A DNA stretch of 64,000 nt from contig CM057344.1 of the NCBI GenBank assembly GCA_030015575.1, forward strand, positions 186,761,044 to 186,825,043, given 5' to 3'. Shown here piece by piece: positions 1-13,597 of this stretch (the stretch's first letter is position 1; each line of letters starts with the position of its first letter). The stretch is from Agapanthus africanus. Lineage: Eukaryota; Streptophyta; Magnoliopsida; Asparagales; Amaryllidaceae. Below the pieces are notes generated by a model. That model ran no database searches and had not been told where the DNA came from. It saw nothing but the letters and a program-made list of their open reading frames with translations. The position numbers were made by a program, and so were the translations under genes.

Positions 1-3000
1 CAAACTTCTTAGACTGTATCGTCAACTGAACTTAATCAGTATCCAGCGTAATGCCTCCCTCAGTGTCCTCTTGGATCACCTGTCCAAAACACTGCCCCTC
101 GCAAGAGGGAAAACTATAACTCTGACAGTCACTTTGTCATCCAGGTCACCTTGGAAGCCTGGAATGATAACTGTCTCCCGAATGAGGCTGTCGTTATCAT
201 ATCCCTAGAACATCCACTTATGTTCTAAAACTGCTTCCGATTGTTTCTCCAGGATTGGATTAATATCAACTTATTGCATCTACTGCAAAAACAACATCTG
301 GTGTGGTACTTGACATCTCATGATTGACTCAATTGCCTAAGCAAGTGATGTGCCAATCATGCACATCCCTCTCCCCTTTAGTCTGTAAGACACCTTTAGA
401 GAGGGTGACTCCATCACCTGCAAGTACACTACCGTGCCAGGAGTCGTCCATTCTAAAATACCTGTAGAATGCTGTCTAAGTACCCAGATTGGGAAACTAC
501 CTAAATCTAGATCTAGAACCATAGATCTAGTAACCAGAATGTCTGATATAATATCCATAACCTATGTGGAGAAACCATTGTGTGACAACCAAAGTTTAAC
601 TGATCGTAGTGCAGGAATATCACTTCCTACTCTGTGCATGTCATCTAAATACCAGGACATCACACCCTACTAACTTCTTAACAGATCCATCCCCTATTCT
701 GATGAAGTCAATCCTATGACTATCACATCAGAAATAGATGATCTATCTCCGCTATATCTGCTTTAGTCCATAGACATAAGCTACTTGTCCACCAATGCTT
801 CCGTTGCTCCTACTGATTACGATAACCCTCTGGCAGAATCATATACACATGCACTTCTAAAGCTTGTTTAGAATGACGCTATACTCATCATCCTGCCGGG
901 TCTCATAGCCTGGAACAACAGTAGTGTCAAGTCCCCACTTAGCTTCCGCTGCTCCCACTGACCATGACAACCCTCTGGCAGAGTCATATAGACGTACACT
1001 ACTAAAGCTAGTTTAGAATGACGCTATACTCATCCTCCTGCCGGGTCTCACAGTCTGGAACAACAGTAATGGAAAGTCTAGGTAAACAAGAACCTCCATG
1101 TCACTGTCCTTGAGGCTACCGGAGTACCTCTCGGGTGCCTGAAGTTACCCATTATGTCTGCGGAGTGGCTAATGGAATGTCAAGTCAGATTGAATCTTCA
1201 GGTTCTTATTAAATTTTCAGTAATCGTTTGCGGTTCTGGAATCACTTCCAGTTCTACCATACTCCCACTACTGTTTTCTAAAAAAATCCATTTTTATTAA
1301 AACTGTGGCGAGTCAAGAACAATATCACTATTGATCTTCCAGATGGTAGAAAATCAACCCTCGTCATAGCTCGGGTCAACCCACAAACAGCCATTACAGA
1401 AACGTGCGTTGAGTTGTCCAGAGTCTGGTTTTAAGCATAAGCTGGACAACTCCCCGTACCTTAACAATGTCAAGATATGAACTGTTCTATATCCAATACA
1501 GAAAAAGAGGCACTGATTTAATTGAACCAGATTCAAATCATGCAGCTGTCTCCAGTGCATGTCAACAATATGGAGGGAGGCCGATCAGCGTTACTCAACT
1601 TAGGAGTGCTTCCAATTATGAGTAACCTGAAAGAGAAGCAAGTTTCTCAAAACCATTACTATCAACTGAATATCGCATACAAGTATCTACATCTTCGATC
1701 ACCTTGAAGAATCCCGATACTTGCAACATCTGGTTCTCTACTTTACTCTTATACCTATAACTTCTAAAAACTCAGATCTTGTGTTTCTACGAAACACTTG
1801 TCTAAGAACTAGAGAAGTCATAAGTAAACAGAATATAGTATGAGGACCAACCCCTCTGTCCTAATGGACACTGGACAACATACAATTCTCTGTATAAGTC
1901 CCTGAGTTAAAGAACTCAAACCCTGTGCGTCGTAGGTTGAAAACTGTACTATGGTAATGAAGAATTACACCGCTGCTTAATGCTCCTTACCTAACCATCC
2001 ACTGATATAGGTAAATGTCATAGACATAATTTCAAAAAGGTATTTCACTCTAGCAAAATAGACGTACAGATATATCAATTTGAAATTGGTGCATAACAGC
2101 GGATATTCAAAACCAAATATTTGTCGTCCGGCAAACAGCCCAGGTGATTTCCTCAAATATCACCAATTACAACGAATTCCGATATAATGAAGATGATCAC
2201 CTAATTCCCAATAAATTACTCCCACCCATCATCTGTAAAACCATACAGATGTGAGAATCAACCTGGTAAATACATACCCTGGAGCAAGGGCTTAATTGGG
2301 AAATCAGTTTTCTTTTAACAATACACAGTGAAACTGAAACATTGAAATATTTCGTAGGGGTATCCGGGTATTCCTAGTAATGCCTCTTCCATTATCAGAT
2401 TCACAACTGTAACCGTATATTTCTTTTCCATCTCTCCAAATCCCTTCATATGTCTTTAGTCATTTCCTTCTGTACACCCTCTTAGGCTAAATGGTTTTCT
2501 TCCTTCCCTACCGTTCGACACCAGCCTATGGTTTGGAAGAAGACTATCCAATTAGCATAATGGGAGTACTGTTCTAATCCTAGGAGCACTCGCAATGCGA
2601 GAGAAGGTGAAGATAAAAGACAACTGAATAAAACCTTATTCCTATTTCTCCTGAACCAGAATCCATCCCCGAACTGGAACAAGTTCCTTTCGAGTTCGTA
2701 TATAACCATAAAATAGAGTATTCAATAAACTGTGGATCTTCGTAGTGATACGGAGTGCTCTGGAGAAATACAAAGGTGAAGTGGGAGTGGTAATGAAATA
2801 CTTGGTTTGGTCGTGAATAGCAGTCGCAATTTACTTTGCCCTCCCTCTAATCCCTTTATTTGTCTTTACTTAATACCTTCTGTACACTATCGTTAGGCTA
2901 ATTGGTTTTCTTCATTCCCTACCGTTCGGCACCAGCCTATGGTTTGGAAGAAGACTATCCAATAAGCACAACGGGTGTACTGTCCCCTAATCCAAGGAGC

Positions 3001-3290
3001 TCTCGCAACTTGAGAGAAGGTAAAAGGAAAAGACAACTGAATAGTCCTATTCGTTTTCTCCAGAACCGGAAACCATCCTCGAATCTAGAACAAGTTCCTT
3101 CGAGTTCGTATATAACCATACGATGGTTTTATCCAATGGAAGTGGACGTTCGTAGTAATACGGGGTGTCCTGGAGAAAAGGGTAAAAGTAGGAGTGGCAA
3201 TGAGGTATGCAACTCTGACAATCTAAAAGCCAGTGTTTTAAGAAGGTTCGGTCAACTTGGTCATTGAGTCATAGTCTTAGGGTCGGGTCA
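1..3290 (-). pseudogene. Copia-1 pol remnant
   Basis: Stretches of this region resemble, on the minus strand, the better preserved pol of Copia-3. The first few hundred bases match RNase H/late reverse transcriptase DNA. Two similar blocks near 790-1060 resemble the reverse transcriptase segment around the YMDQPEGF motif. From about 1300 to 2400 similarity is too weak to assign domains. No long open frame remains and the whole region is a fossil. Confidence 0.6.
2430..3250 (-). repeat. Tandem duplication of about 410 bp inside Copia-1
   Basis: Two adjacent copies, about 2430-2840 and 2841-3250, share long matching blocks (for example CCAGCCTATGGTTTGGAAGA at 2521 and 2932, offset 411). They have diverged by substitutions and small indels, so the duplication is not recent. 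It is not seen in the related Copia-3 or Copia-5 and is probably private to this copy. Confidence 0.8.
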
Positions 3291-3600
3291 TGGTCGCTGC
3301 CAAAGAGAGAGAGAAAAGAAACACTCAGCATGCAATCTAACCTAGATCAGAATGGTTATTACTTTATCCAACCAGGATACCTCCTACTGTAACGTCAAAT
3401 TCTCCTCCAAACCTGAAAGAAGAATTAGTCGGGATCACCCGAGGAGTAAACTAACTCATCAGTGGGAATCGGGATCCAACTATCATCGCATGATAACGTG
3501 ATGGAATCCACTCACGTTATCACACTCCAGAAGGTATGCGCATATCTGGCAAGTTTCAGTTTCTTTAGAAACTCCTGATGTGATTTTTACCCCATGCTCT

Positions 3601-3808
3601 TATGACCTTGACGAAGGTCAACAAATCATAGGTCACATGTCACGTTCTACCCGTCATTGTCCAGGTTAATTTGAACCCACCCGTACAAGCCCTTGACGAA
3701 GATCAATAAGGCTATACGACTGTCCCAAACCAACGCATCTATCTATGCAGTAGAAAGGTAACAAGCAGCTACCATTCACTATGCCTTGACGAAGGTCAAC
3801 AAACATAG
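3601..3808 (-). other. Copia-1 leader: three stem-loops
   Basis: On the minus strand three copies of a hairpin lie at 3601-3630, 3682-3718 and 3779-3808. Each has a TTGAC (or TTGAT) / GTCAA apical stem around a CTTC loop, a 3-nt bulge (TTG or TTA) on the 5' side and a single G on the 3' side. A lower stem of 5-9 pairs closes it, for example CTATGT with GCATAG in the third copy. The same structure occurs in all the other Copia leaders here. Confidence 0.65.
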
Positions 3809-3944
3809 CATGAATACTACGTGCTACCCGTATGAAATGACGGAGGGCTACGAATAGTTTTTGGCGAAAAACCTTTAACGCAATGAACTTGATATAGTTG
3901 AAGGAACCGGATAGCTTTATAAAAATATAGTGACGAAAACCTTT

Positions 3945-4190
3945 GCTAAAGAGGTCACTCCCGGTGAAGGGATCTCGGCTCTTTCCCCGTAGAATGAGGT
4001 GCAGGATATTCCAACTGAATACCGCGATGCAAAGCAAAAAGGCAATCGGCTATAGTGAAGTTATTGCCCTGACGCAAATTTCTGTCCAAGGGGTCACTCC
4101 CGGTGAAGGGATCTCGGCCCTTGCCTCGTCGACTGAGGTGCTGGATATTCATAACTGAATACCACTGTGCAAAATAAAAGAGAACGCCCT
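3945..4190 (-). repeat. Leader duplication of about 140 bp in Copia-1
   Basis: Two copies of a leader segment containing GGTCACTCCCGGTGAAGGGA (near 3953 and 4089) lie head to tail. The same segment is also doubled in the Copia-5 leader (about 20930-21180) but single in Copia-3 (about 45780-45880). The duplication is therefore a subfamily marker linking Copia-1 and Copia-5. Confidence 0.75.
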
Positions 4191-5565
4191 TGCAATGACA
4201 GCTTTTTGAAAAATGTTCCAACAACATCAGAATAGGTCTGTTTAGCTTGCATTGATCCGAATCAATGCAGTCCCATCAATTGATCACACCAATAAAGAAC
4301 GAAAATAATGATGTACGTATATGCCATCCGCATTCGCCACTGGGTCCCGTCATCACCCGTTAGGTTACTTAACTAACGACAGAGCGGGGACTGGACTAGC
4401 ATGGATCCAAAACATATACAACATCTACTAGTATATATATCAATATATTATATTCGCTCAAGGCGTGATAAAATGCAACATCACAGAAATGTAATAAGTA
4501 TCACCGAACAATACAGATATCTGGGATCCCCGGGTTTCATAGAGCCGCACTGAAACCCGACGTTCCCCTGGTCGTGTGGATAGCCTATGAAATGAAATCC
4601 TAGACCCCTATGGGCGCGGCAAGTTACCCGCCAAAACCTGAAGCGAGGCAGACCCCTTCGACAACGTGAATGGACCACCCAGCACTTCATGGAATCCGAT
4701 AACTTGGGCACCCCTCCTTGGGTCAACTTATACCCCTACGAGTGCGGTGAATAGCCCGCCAATTCTAGAGTGAAGCCCCCTCCGTCTCAAAGCCATGAGA
4801 TGCGGACCCGTTGCCCTCTAGAACCCGGCTATCCGTGCACCCCTCCGTGGGGTAATCCTAGTACAGAAAGTAAAAAATATACAACGGGTACATCGACCTC
4901 AGCCCGGTCGTGCCCCAAAAGAATAATATACAAACAGGCAGTAATGACAGTCCACATGTCGGACGCTCGCCCCGCAATATCAAATGTACATATACAACCA
5001 AACTGTACTAACATTGCATCCAGGCTATCCACCACGATAAATCCGCAACATCACAGCACAACACAGAATATCAATGTGAATGTCACGTTCGCAAATCCGT
5101 CTAAAAGGGCTATAGCAGTTAGATAGGATTTACCGATCAAGTGACATTCACGGTCGCAGATATAATGTAAATACTGTGAACTAACATGTTTAAAATTTTC
5201 GATCGACTAAATTTCCCGAAGTGGGCCCCAAGCACAACTGTAGCACTCAAAATAAATCTGGGCCTAAAAAGAATATACCAGAAATCCACTGTAGAAATTT
5301 GGTGCAGAGAGGAGATAAAGTGGCGGCGGAACCGCGGCCAGAGCATGGGTTTGGCCGCGGTTCCACGGCTAAACAGTAATTTCAGGGCACCAAATTTTCA
5401 CAGAATTCTTATAAAACCCTGCACGAATTTTTGCAATGTACCAAATAATTTTTTGAGCACAGCAAAAATTCGACAGAAACCGGGACTTGAAAATGGGGTT
5501 TTTGGAAAATCCGTTCGATCGAACTTGTAAACACGTTAGAGCAAGCTAGACTAGGTTAATGGCGT

Positions 5566-5578
5566 GGCTCTGATACCA
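5566..5578 (-). other. Primer binding site of Copia-1
   Basis: The minus strand reads TGGTATCAGAGCC, complementary to the 3' end of initiator Met-tRNA, the usual primer of plant Copia elements. One base separates it from the LTR. Confidence 0.9.
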
Positions 5579-5579
5579 A

Positions 5580-7682
5580 TGTAAGTGCACGGCATCGCCC
5601 CGGCCGTCTGAACAAGGCCAAAATGCGGAAACAAATTTTTTTCTTTAAACAGAAACCGGCGCTACCGCGGACTATAAACCCGGATCAGACCATTAACCTA
5701 CTACTAGCTAACTAGAGAAAGAGTAGAGAGCTATACCGAGCGATCCGTGTCCTCCGGTCTTCGGCCACCATCCCGATCTCCCCGCGGAATCTCCGGTCTT
5801 CATCTCCTCGTCGGAAAGGGCACCACATCACCGAGTCTTTTTACGGGCTCCCACCTCTGGACCGAGGCAACTCGGACATGAAGTTGGCAAGCCGATGTGT
5901 CCAAGATTGCTGTAGAATAGTGTAGAACTTATGTCTCAACGGTTAATCAAGTTTCCATTTTTGGTGGAGGAATGAGATGAACTTTTTGAGATGGAGCTAT
6001 AGGATTTTTTGCAAGCAAAATGAGACCAATTCTCATCCAAAAAATTTTGGACAGCCCCCACACTTAGAAGTGGCCGGCCATGCTAAAGAGAGGAGGGAAT
6101 AGTCAAGGGGGGAAGCAATAATGCAAGCAAGAGAAAAGGGTGATGATGAGGAATAATCATCACCACAAAGTCTCACTCCAAAACCCATCACTCAACCCAT
6201 CATAGCAAGCAATGATGAACAAAAAGAAGTCAATGGAAGCTAGAACCATCATGAACTTATCATCACAAAAACAACCCTCCAAATTGCTAATTTGCACATT
6301 TGCAAATAACCCCCTCCACACCAATTTTCAGCCAAAGAAGGAACAAAGGAAAAATGGCCGAAACGGAATGCAAACTGGCAGCTTCAAAAAGTGATCCGGT
6401 AATAAATTACTGGAAAACCCCGCGACTGTATATACATACCCGTATTTGTATTCCGACCGAATACAAATGCAATGAGACAAAATCTACACAGTACAATACT
6501 AGGATCCGGCTTAAACCAAAGCCCGCTAGTATTATCCGTCCGATCATGATCCGTGCAATACCGCACGTGTATGATCGAACCCTGCCATATATCCATACGG
6601 CCTCTACAGCGTTTCGCCCGAAACTTGAGAAACTGTCTGTGGGGGACTCTAAAGACTCGTCAATACTTTGGCTGTGGATTTAACCACTAGCACGTCAGAG
6701 ATATTAGCCATACGTAACGGGCTACCAGGTATTGAACAAAAGGGACGTCGATGAGCGAACTCATCCTGACACCTTACTGAGCCTGTCAGTGACAATATCC
6801 ATACAGTCCGGTCCGTTCGTCTATGAGCATCGCATGGCGGGCCTAGGGGGTTGGTAAAAGTCAGACCCTCAAAAGCGGTACAAGTCGTGTCGGAGTGTAG
6901 CCCAGAACACCCTGAGATACTACTGAAATACCTACCAGTAAATCTCCTGTCTTGGCCAAAGACTTCGTGTAATGGCTCTCCTAGACACAGCGCGACCTCA
7001 CCCCAATACCGGGAGAGACGAACCCCTGCAGATTCGCTCACTGCCTCCATGTGGCTTGGGACTGTACCTAACTAAAACCTGTTTGTACGACTCTTTTGAG
7101 CTGTGGTAGGGTAGTAATCAAAGTACAGTGGGAACTCACACGAGACAAATGACGATCTCAGGTCGATGAACTAACCTGTACACATGTCACCAGGGAACTG
7201 CTATCTGACGTCAGGTATAAGACCAACTAGCATATTCCCGGCGAGTCCTGTCCGGTGTACTCATAACCTAATGAGCATATGTATACATCTTAGGTGAACC
7301 AACTGACACCAGTGGCTTGTGAGACCGGCCACCGCCCCTCGTCGGGGTTTCGACTGTATACACTAGTCTACTCTGGAGTATCGATGCCCTGTTTCGAAAA
7401 CTCCCACGACTAGGGACGTTTTAAGGATGTGCTTATAGACCCCAGCTCCCACGTATATGATCGCCATCATACTGCTGGCCGTCAAGTAAGAATCTTAAGG
7501 GCTCTATAAACGTACAATAGTGATCAGTAATGACACCTAAAGCAGTACACGATGATAAAGATAAACCAGATAGTATACTATCATCTTGAGTAAGACTTTC
7601 CTACCGGTATAGGTCCTCTCTCAATCATTGCAATCACGTGCCTGTGATCCAATAATTGACTCTGAGGGCACTATATTCAACA
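5580..7682 (-). repeat. 5' LTR of Copia-1
   Basis: About 2.1 kb bounded by the TG...CA rule (minus-strand 5' end TGTTGAATAT at 7682, 3' end ...CTTACA at 5580). The body aligns to the Copia-3 LTR at 47288-49524, including the block around the CCTCGTCGGGG motif near 7335. It is diverged, with many substitutions and indels. Confidence 0.8.
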
Positions 7683-9014
7683 ATATCGACATAACTTATT
7701 GAGTTGTTTGGGTCGACGATGCCATCCCTAGACTCAATATGTAGCATATCTGACGAAGAGACCGGACTTTACGGTAAGTGTTACGGGTTGGCTCGACAGG
7801 AGTTTTGACAGGTTCGCTTGTTTTTCTTCTGCTCGCTCAAATACCCGGGTGGCCATTACGTTTAGCTGACCGCTTGCGGCTTGTGGGTGTTTGATATGAT
7901 CATCATCTACTGCCAGCGTATTGACGAGTCTTAGAGTCCCACAAAAGGGTTAACTAGCTCAGGCGAAAGGATGTGGGGTGCATATGGTGATATGCATGCA
8001 TGCCTGATTAAATGTGTGTATATGGATACCGCATTATAATATGGCGTTTTCTTTTAGTCGGGTCATATGTGATATGACCGGTATATTAAATCAATTGTTG
8101 ATTTAATATTAATGACCATTAGTCTTTTCACTTATAACCTTTTCTTTATTTATTGTATGCATGAATGTATGTATGTACATATGTTGATGTGTATGCACAC
8201 ATGCATGCATACATGTATCATGGTGATGATACATTGGAGTTGGCTATACAAGAATCACATGGTTTAGATATTTATTTATTTTGATTATTGATTAAAGAAT
8301 TAATTAGGATTATATCATGGTTCCTTTGTTTCTACACACTTCCATTATTGACTTTGACTTGAACCATGGTTTGATTACTACACTTAAACCATGGTTTAAT
8401 CTCTACACTTAACCATGATTTAATCTCTACACTCATTCCTTAACCAATTAACAAAATATCTAGATATTTTACCACCATGGTTATGAGTGAGTAGACTCTC
8501 TCATATATTGATTATTCTTTCTATTATTGGCATAAGAATTTTATCTTGAGCTTGCTTAGTCTTCTCCTTCTTCTTCCTCCTCCAAAGCTTACTATCTTCA
8601 TAAAAGTGAGTTAAGGAGATAAAAAGAACAGATTTTTAAGTGAGATCCAAAACTACATCATCAATCTACACTAGTTTAACCTACTAGTTTAAGTTGTTTT
8701 GCATCACTTCTACTTGTTCTAGTGAAGCAAGGAGCTTGAGCCAAGGTACTCCGCGGTGGATCATCGTGGACAACGAAGGACTCAAGCGGACCCGTCCAAA
8801 CACCGAGTTGAACCAAGGAGTCTAGCAAGGAGGTCTACAAAAGTTGTATTTACTTTCACTTAGTGTTAGATTCTTGTTATAGCATGAGATACTATTTTTG
8901 TTACTCTAAACATCTAGTTTGATCCTAAGTTAGTTTGCTAAGCATCCTACAAAATTTAATTGTAGCATGTTTGATGCAAGACAAACCCTTGTGTGGTGCT
9001 ATGCAAATCCAATA
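7683..9014 (+). repeat. Partial LTR of Copia-2
   Basis: Aligns with the last about 1.3 kb of the Copia-4 LTRs (to 33673 and 41803). It shares the CATATGTGATATGACC block and the repeated AACCATGGTT palindromes near 8360-8400. The front part is absent, and the junction coincides with the end of the Copia-1 LTR. Confidence 0.85.
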
Positions 9015-9015
9015 G

Positions 9016-9028
9016 TGGTATCAGAGCC
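9016..9028 (+). other. Primer binding site of Copia-2
   Basis: TGGTATCAGAGCC, one base after the LTR end, complementary to initiator Met-tRNA. Confidence 0.9.
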
Positions 9029-10438
9029 AAGCTAGAGCTTTAGGGTAACCTAGACGACGTTAAAAACTTTGAACGGACATCGATTACATGGAAAAATCCT
9101 TCTTTGGGAATTTTTCAAAATGTTGGAATTTTTCACATTAAAAATATTCAGAAAATCATGCAGGTAATTCTATAGACCCTCTAGAAAAACGATACCCTAA
9201 CTCAATTAAATGACCGCAGAACCGCGGCAGAAACGTGCTTTTGGCGGCGGTTCCGTGGCGCCATTTGTGAGGCTCGGATCGGCCCTTCTACGGTTAGTCC
9301 ATAGGTACTGTGGTATGCTTCTGGGTAATTTTAATTCTGCTTAGATGTTGAGCTTCTCTGTGAATTTTCTGGGTCGTTGATCGATCGATCAAATAGTTTA
9401 ACATCGCCTAGATTTGTATGATACTTATTTCTGCGACCGTAAGTGTAGTGTGCAGTGTATCGCCGGTTTCGTTGCTATATGTCAACGACAATTGGGGTAC
9501 GCATACTTACTTACGTTGATGACATGTGATATTATGTGTTGATGTGATATGATGTGTAGGATCGTCGTGATTGAATGAACGGGGTTTTTATGTGAGATGG
9601 GAATTTTTCTTTTCATTCATGTAAAATTCATTTGTATGTAATATTCTTTTATTGGGGAACATCCGGGTTGAGGATGATGTTACCTTGATGTATATTATTT
9701 ACTTTTCCTCATTAGGATAGACCCAAGGTGGGGAGCACAAGTGACCGGGTTCTAGAGTCCAGTAGGAGACCATCTCGAGGAGTCGGGACCGGGTCTCCTA
9801 ACTCTATAATTGGTAAGGTCGCTTGCCGCTCTCATAGGGGTCTAAGGGGTGGGATTGGCTATTCATCACGACCGTGGAATCCGTATTTTCTATCGTTGGC
9901 AAAATACAAAATATGGAAATCCTAGTATATCCTATATGTTCATATATGTGCTTCTGCTGTTTATATTCTGTGATGAGATCGCTTTATATGATGAGACGAA
10001 TAGTATTATTATATATATATATATATCATATATAATAAGCGTTACTTATGTTTTACATCTGCGCTAGTCCCGTCCCGGTATGCCGTTAGTTAAGTAACCT
10101 AACGATGCATAACGGGACACCGTGGCAAATGCGAATGGCATAAGTGTACGTTCTATTTTCGTTTCTTTTCTGTAATGGCATAAGCGGACTTAAATGATAG
10201 GACTACATTAATATGATTAATGTAAGGAAAAATAAACCTAAAAGATGTTGTAGAATCGAATTTGAAAACCACTCGGCTTTTTACGAAAAGGCTACATTTC
10301 AAAATTGCGGAGTTTAAACCACTCCTTTTGAAAACCGTTTGATTCTACAACGATATCAAGTTCAAAGCGTTATAGGTTTTCTTAAAGACCATCCGCAATC
10401 CTCCGTCATTTTAGGAAGTAGAGTACTTAGTATTCATG

Positions 10439-10640
10439 CTACGTTTGTTGACTATAGTTAAGGTATAGTGTACGGTAGCTAAGTGATGTCTTCCTACACT
10501 GCATATGATGCAGATTAATTAGGACATTCATATGATTTGTTGACCATAGTTAAGAGTCATGTAGGTGGGTCTAATTAATCATGAAATGACGGGTTGAGCT
10601 TGATTGGTGCTTGTGATTTGTTGACCATAGTTAAGATCAT
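10439..10640 (+). other. Copia-2 leader: three stem-loops
   Basis: Three copies of the leader hairpin with TTGAC-TATA/CATA-GTTAA apical stems (the first at 10439-10468) at the same spacing as in Copia-4. Some lower-stem pairs have decayed compared with Copia-4, as expected of an inactive fragment. Confidence 0.6.
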
Positions 10641-10959
10641 GAGTGCTAGGGGTAAAAACCATATGAGAGTTTCAAGAGTTAAAATTAGCAATGAGATTGC
10701 ATACCTTCCATATGATGGTTGGATCCCGATCCCACTGTAAGCAAGAGTTGCTCTTAGGAGAGTTTTGCACTTTACAATTAGCTAACCCATTAGGTGTATA
10801 GAAAGGTGTCAACGGGGCTACGCCTATGGGAAAATGAGGTTTACTTTAATTAGATCCGTGTGAAAGCACGGGGAACCTCCCTCAAGTACCGACACTGGCC
10901 TGGCTGAACGGTTAGCGAAGTTGTAGAATGTAATTAATCCTGGCTAGTTTTCCTTTTAG

Positions 10960-13597
10960 ATATTGTAGAATTATTGATACGCTCATTTTACGGAGATGGT
11001 TTTGATTTTCTTGCACAATAGAAGCTTTAGATTGTTTCTATGATCCATGACACATCCGAAAAGGGACCCCAAGTGTTAGTGTGTTGTGCATATGCATTGC
11101 ATGATGATTATATTATATCTCTTGATATATGATATATGGTATTTAATCAGAAGTATGTGCCATATGGCACTTATATCTATTCATTCATGAGTTTTTGTTA
11201 TTCAAACCATAAAACAATAGTAATCATAAGCGTTTCAATAACTTTATTCTCTTCTCCTATCATCTCTCAACCAATAAAAGCGAGGTTTTAATAAAATAAT
11301 GCTTAAAACCAACCTTTTCATCCTCTATCCCTAGAATTTAAAACCACCAAACTTACGAGTCATCTCAGAAAATCAAAAATTTAGGAAAATTATGTTCAAA
11401 TTGTTATCATAAACAAGAAATGGAGTGAATTATATATAGTTACCCTAATTTAAAAATTGATGATTTTGATCTTTATGTATCCATGAAATTTGAGAAAACA
11501 TGTGGTTAAGTGGCCACAAACTTCATATTTAGATATATGTCGAACACTAATTGTAACCTTAAGAAAATTATTTGAAAAAAGGCTAGGGTTAGGTTTAGGG
11601 CTAGGGTTAAATCTTAGGGGCAACCTTGGGAAGCAAAAGACAGTTATTGTAGAAGCAATGAAGAGTACAAAGATGAAAACATCTACAAAGCAACCGGATA
11701 TTGTTTTGTCCCTAGAGTAATATTTGTGCCATTTTCTCTTTCTCTCTCTCTTTTTACTTCTAATAATCTTTATTTATTTATTTTTCCAATGTAAAAAGAA
11801 AAAGAAAATGATTTATTTCACCAAAATCTCTTAGTGGATTATTTGACATTTCCAAAAAAACCCATCGTTAAAACCCATTACCAAACCCAACCAGTGTTAA
11901 ATTCCGTTACATAGGAACAACCCAACCTTCCCGAATGTGATCTTTTACTTTAAGAAACTCATGTATCCATTTTCTTTCTTTACTTAAAATTCAGATTCTT
12001 ACTTTTACTTTCAAATCGACTGACTCTCTCCCCCTCCCTCCCTCTCCCTCCGCCCTCCATTTTGGTGGAATTAATTAGCCCTAATTTAGGGCATGTTTGG
12101 CTTAGCTTATAAGTGGTCAAACCCCACTTATAAGTCAAATTGGTATTTGACAATTTAACTTAAAAATCACTTATAAGTGCCAAAAAATAAGTACTAAATA
12201 GATACTTATATTTTTAGCACTTATAAGCTAAGCAAATTTCACCAAGTAAAAGACTCATTTATCCCTTATTTTATTAAAAATAACCGTATAAATGAGATAT
12301 ATTAACTACTTCTCGTCTCAAAACAAAAAAAAATCTAGCACTCAAATTGTTTCGCCGCCACTACCTTGGTTTCGTCGCCGTCGCAAAAGATTCGCCTGCT
12401 GGACTTTGCTCAATTAATTTATTATTAAATATATTCTAATTAATTTGTTAATTAAATATATTATTTTGTTATTAAAAACTATTAATTTTTATTATATAAT
12501 TATTTTGTTAGCTAAATATATTATTTTATAAATTTTAATTATTTTTTTAATTAGATTGATGATAATTTCAATCATTTTAATATTATAAACTCTTAGTTTC
12601 AATTATTTTATTATTAAATGCATTCCATATTCTATATGTAAACAAATGCAATTAAAATAGCACTATATATACAAATCAATAACATGTACATTTTGGTCAT
12701 TTTGACATAATATATAATTCTAAGTCAAGTTTACCAAACACTTCAATTAGTTATAAATCAAGTTTTACCAAACACTTCAATTAGTTATTAATCAAGTTTT
12801 ACCAACACGTCTGCTCACTTATTACTCTAAAATTATAAGTCATTTATAAGTGACCATAACTGATAAGTAATACTTATAAGATAAGCTAAATAGGCCTTTA
12901 AGGAGGGTCACTATCATTGGAAGAGGGGCATTTTAGGAAGAAAAACCAAAATGAAGTCTCGTGACGGGCACGTGTGCTAAAAATGCACGTGTGCCAAAAA
13001 AAAAGGAATGAAAGGTTATCCGAAATTCACACATTCATGACAATGTGAACCTCGAGCATATGATTTCAAGAAATGTTTCATTAACATGATTGATACATTT
13101 TGATCATTCCAAGCAATATATGTGACAGTAACGGACGGTGGCGGTTGTGATTGTAAGAGGGACAAAAAAGATCTCAACCATTAATAAAGCGCAACGAATG
13201 TCAGGTGGCGAATGACAACAAGCGGGCGCCAACAAGCATGGTCCGGCAATGGGCAGACGCGGTGGGCGACGATGGAGGGAGACATACATTAATGTCCAGC
13301 CAAGGAGAAGGGCAGTAGGTGATGAGCAGCGAAAACCAAGCGGCTACGACGGAGGACGATGGCCAATACCAATAAAGAGTAGCGGCGTATGATTAAACGA
13401 TGCCCGCGACTAACAACATACTTTAGCGGCGATGCCTAGCAACGATTGGCAACAATAGTCGACGGTCCGACAACCGGACGACAGTGAGAGACAACCCACC
13501 GGCTGACAGTCATAACACTGGTTAACCGAGACAACATAATTCTGTGTATGCAATTAAGAAGAAGAAAGGTGTGTTAAGCAGCAAGAATATTTTGAAG

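Larger units (their letters stand above)
1..7682 (-). mobile_element. Copia-1: decayed Ty1/Copia LTR retrotransposon, left end outside window
   Basis: A minus-strand Copia element. Read leftward it has a 5' LTR (5580-7682), a primer binding site (5566-5578), a long untranslated leader (about 3290-5565) and a pol remnant (1-3290). The 3' LTR must lie left of the window. The leader and LTR match those of Copia-3 (44900-49524) along most of their length. Similarity to pol is now patchy, so the copy is heavily broken with many lesions, and I judge it old. Its right LTR end abuts a partial LTR of the Copia-2/Copia-4 family, so it probably inserted into that LTR. Confidence 0.85.
7683..10959 (+). 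mobile_element. Copia-2: 5' fragment of a Copia element (partial LTR plus leader)
   Basis: A plus-strand fragment closely related to Copia-4. It contains the last 1.3 kb of an LTR (7683-9014), the primer binding site (9016-9028) and about 1.9 kb of leader. Similarity to the Copia-4 leader (33674-35605) stops abruptly at about 10959, just before gag would begin. No coding part is present. The LTR's missing front portion probably lies left of Copia-1, beyond the window. Confidence 0.85.

Noticed and set aside
11580-11612. Interstitial telomere repeat (TAGGGTT-like units)
   Set aside because: Only about four irregular units; too short and degenerate for a telomeric site.
13104-13289. 61-codon minus-strand frame between Copia-2 and Copia-3
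   Set aside because: No domain, no conserved neighbour and no codon signal; treated as chance.
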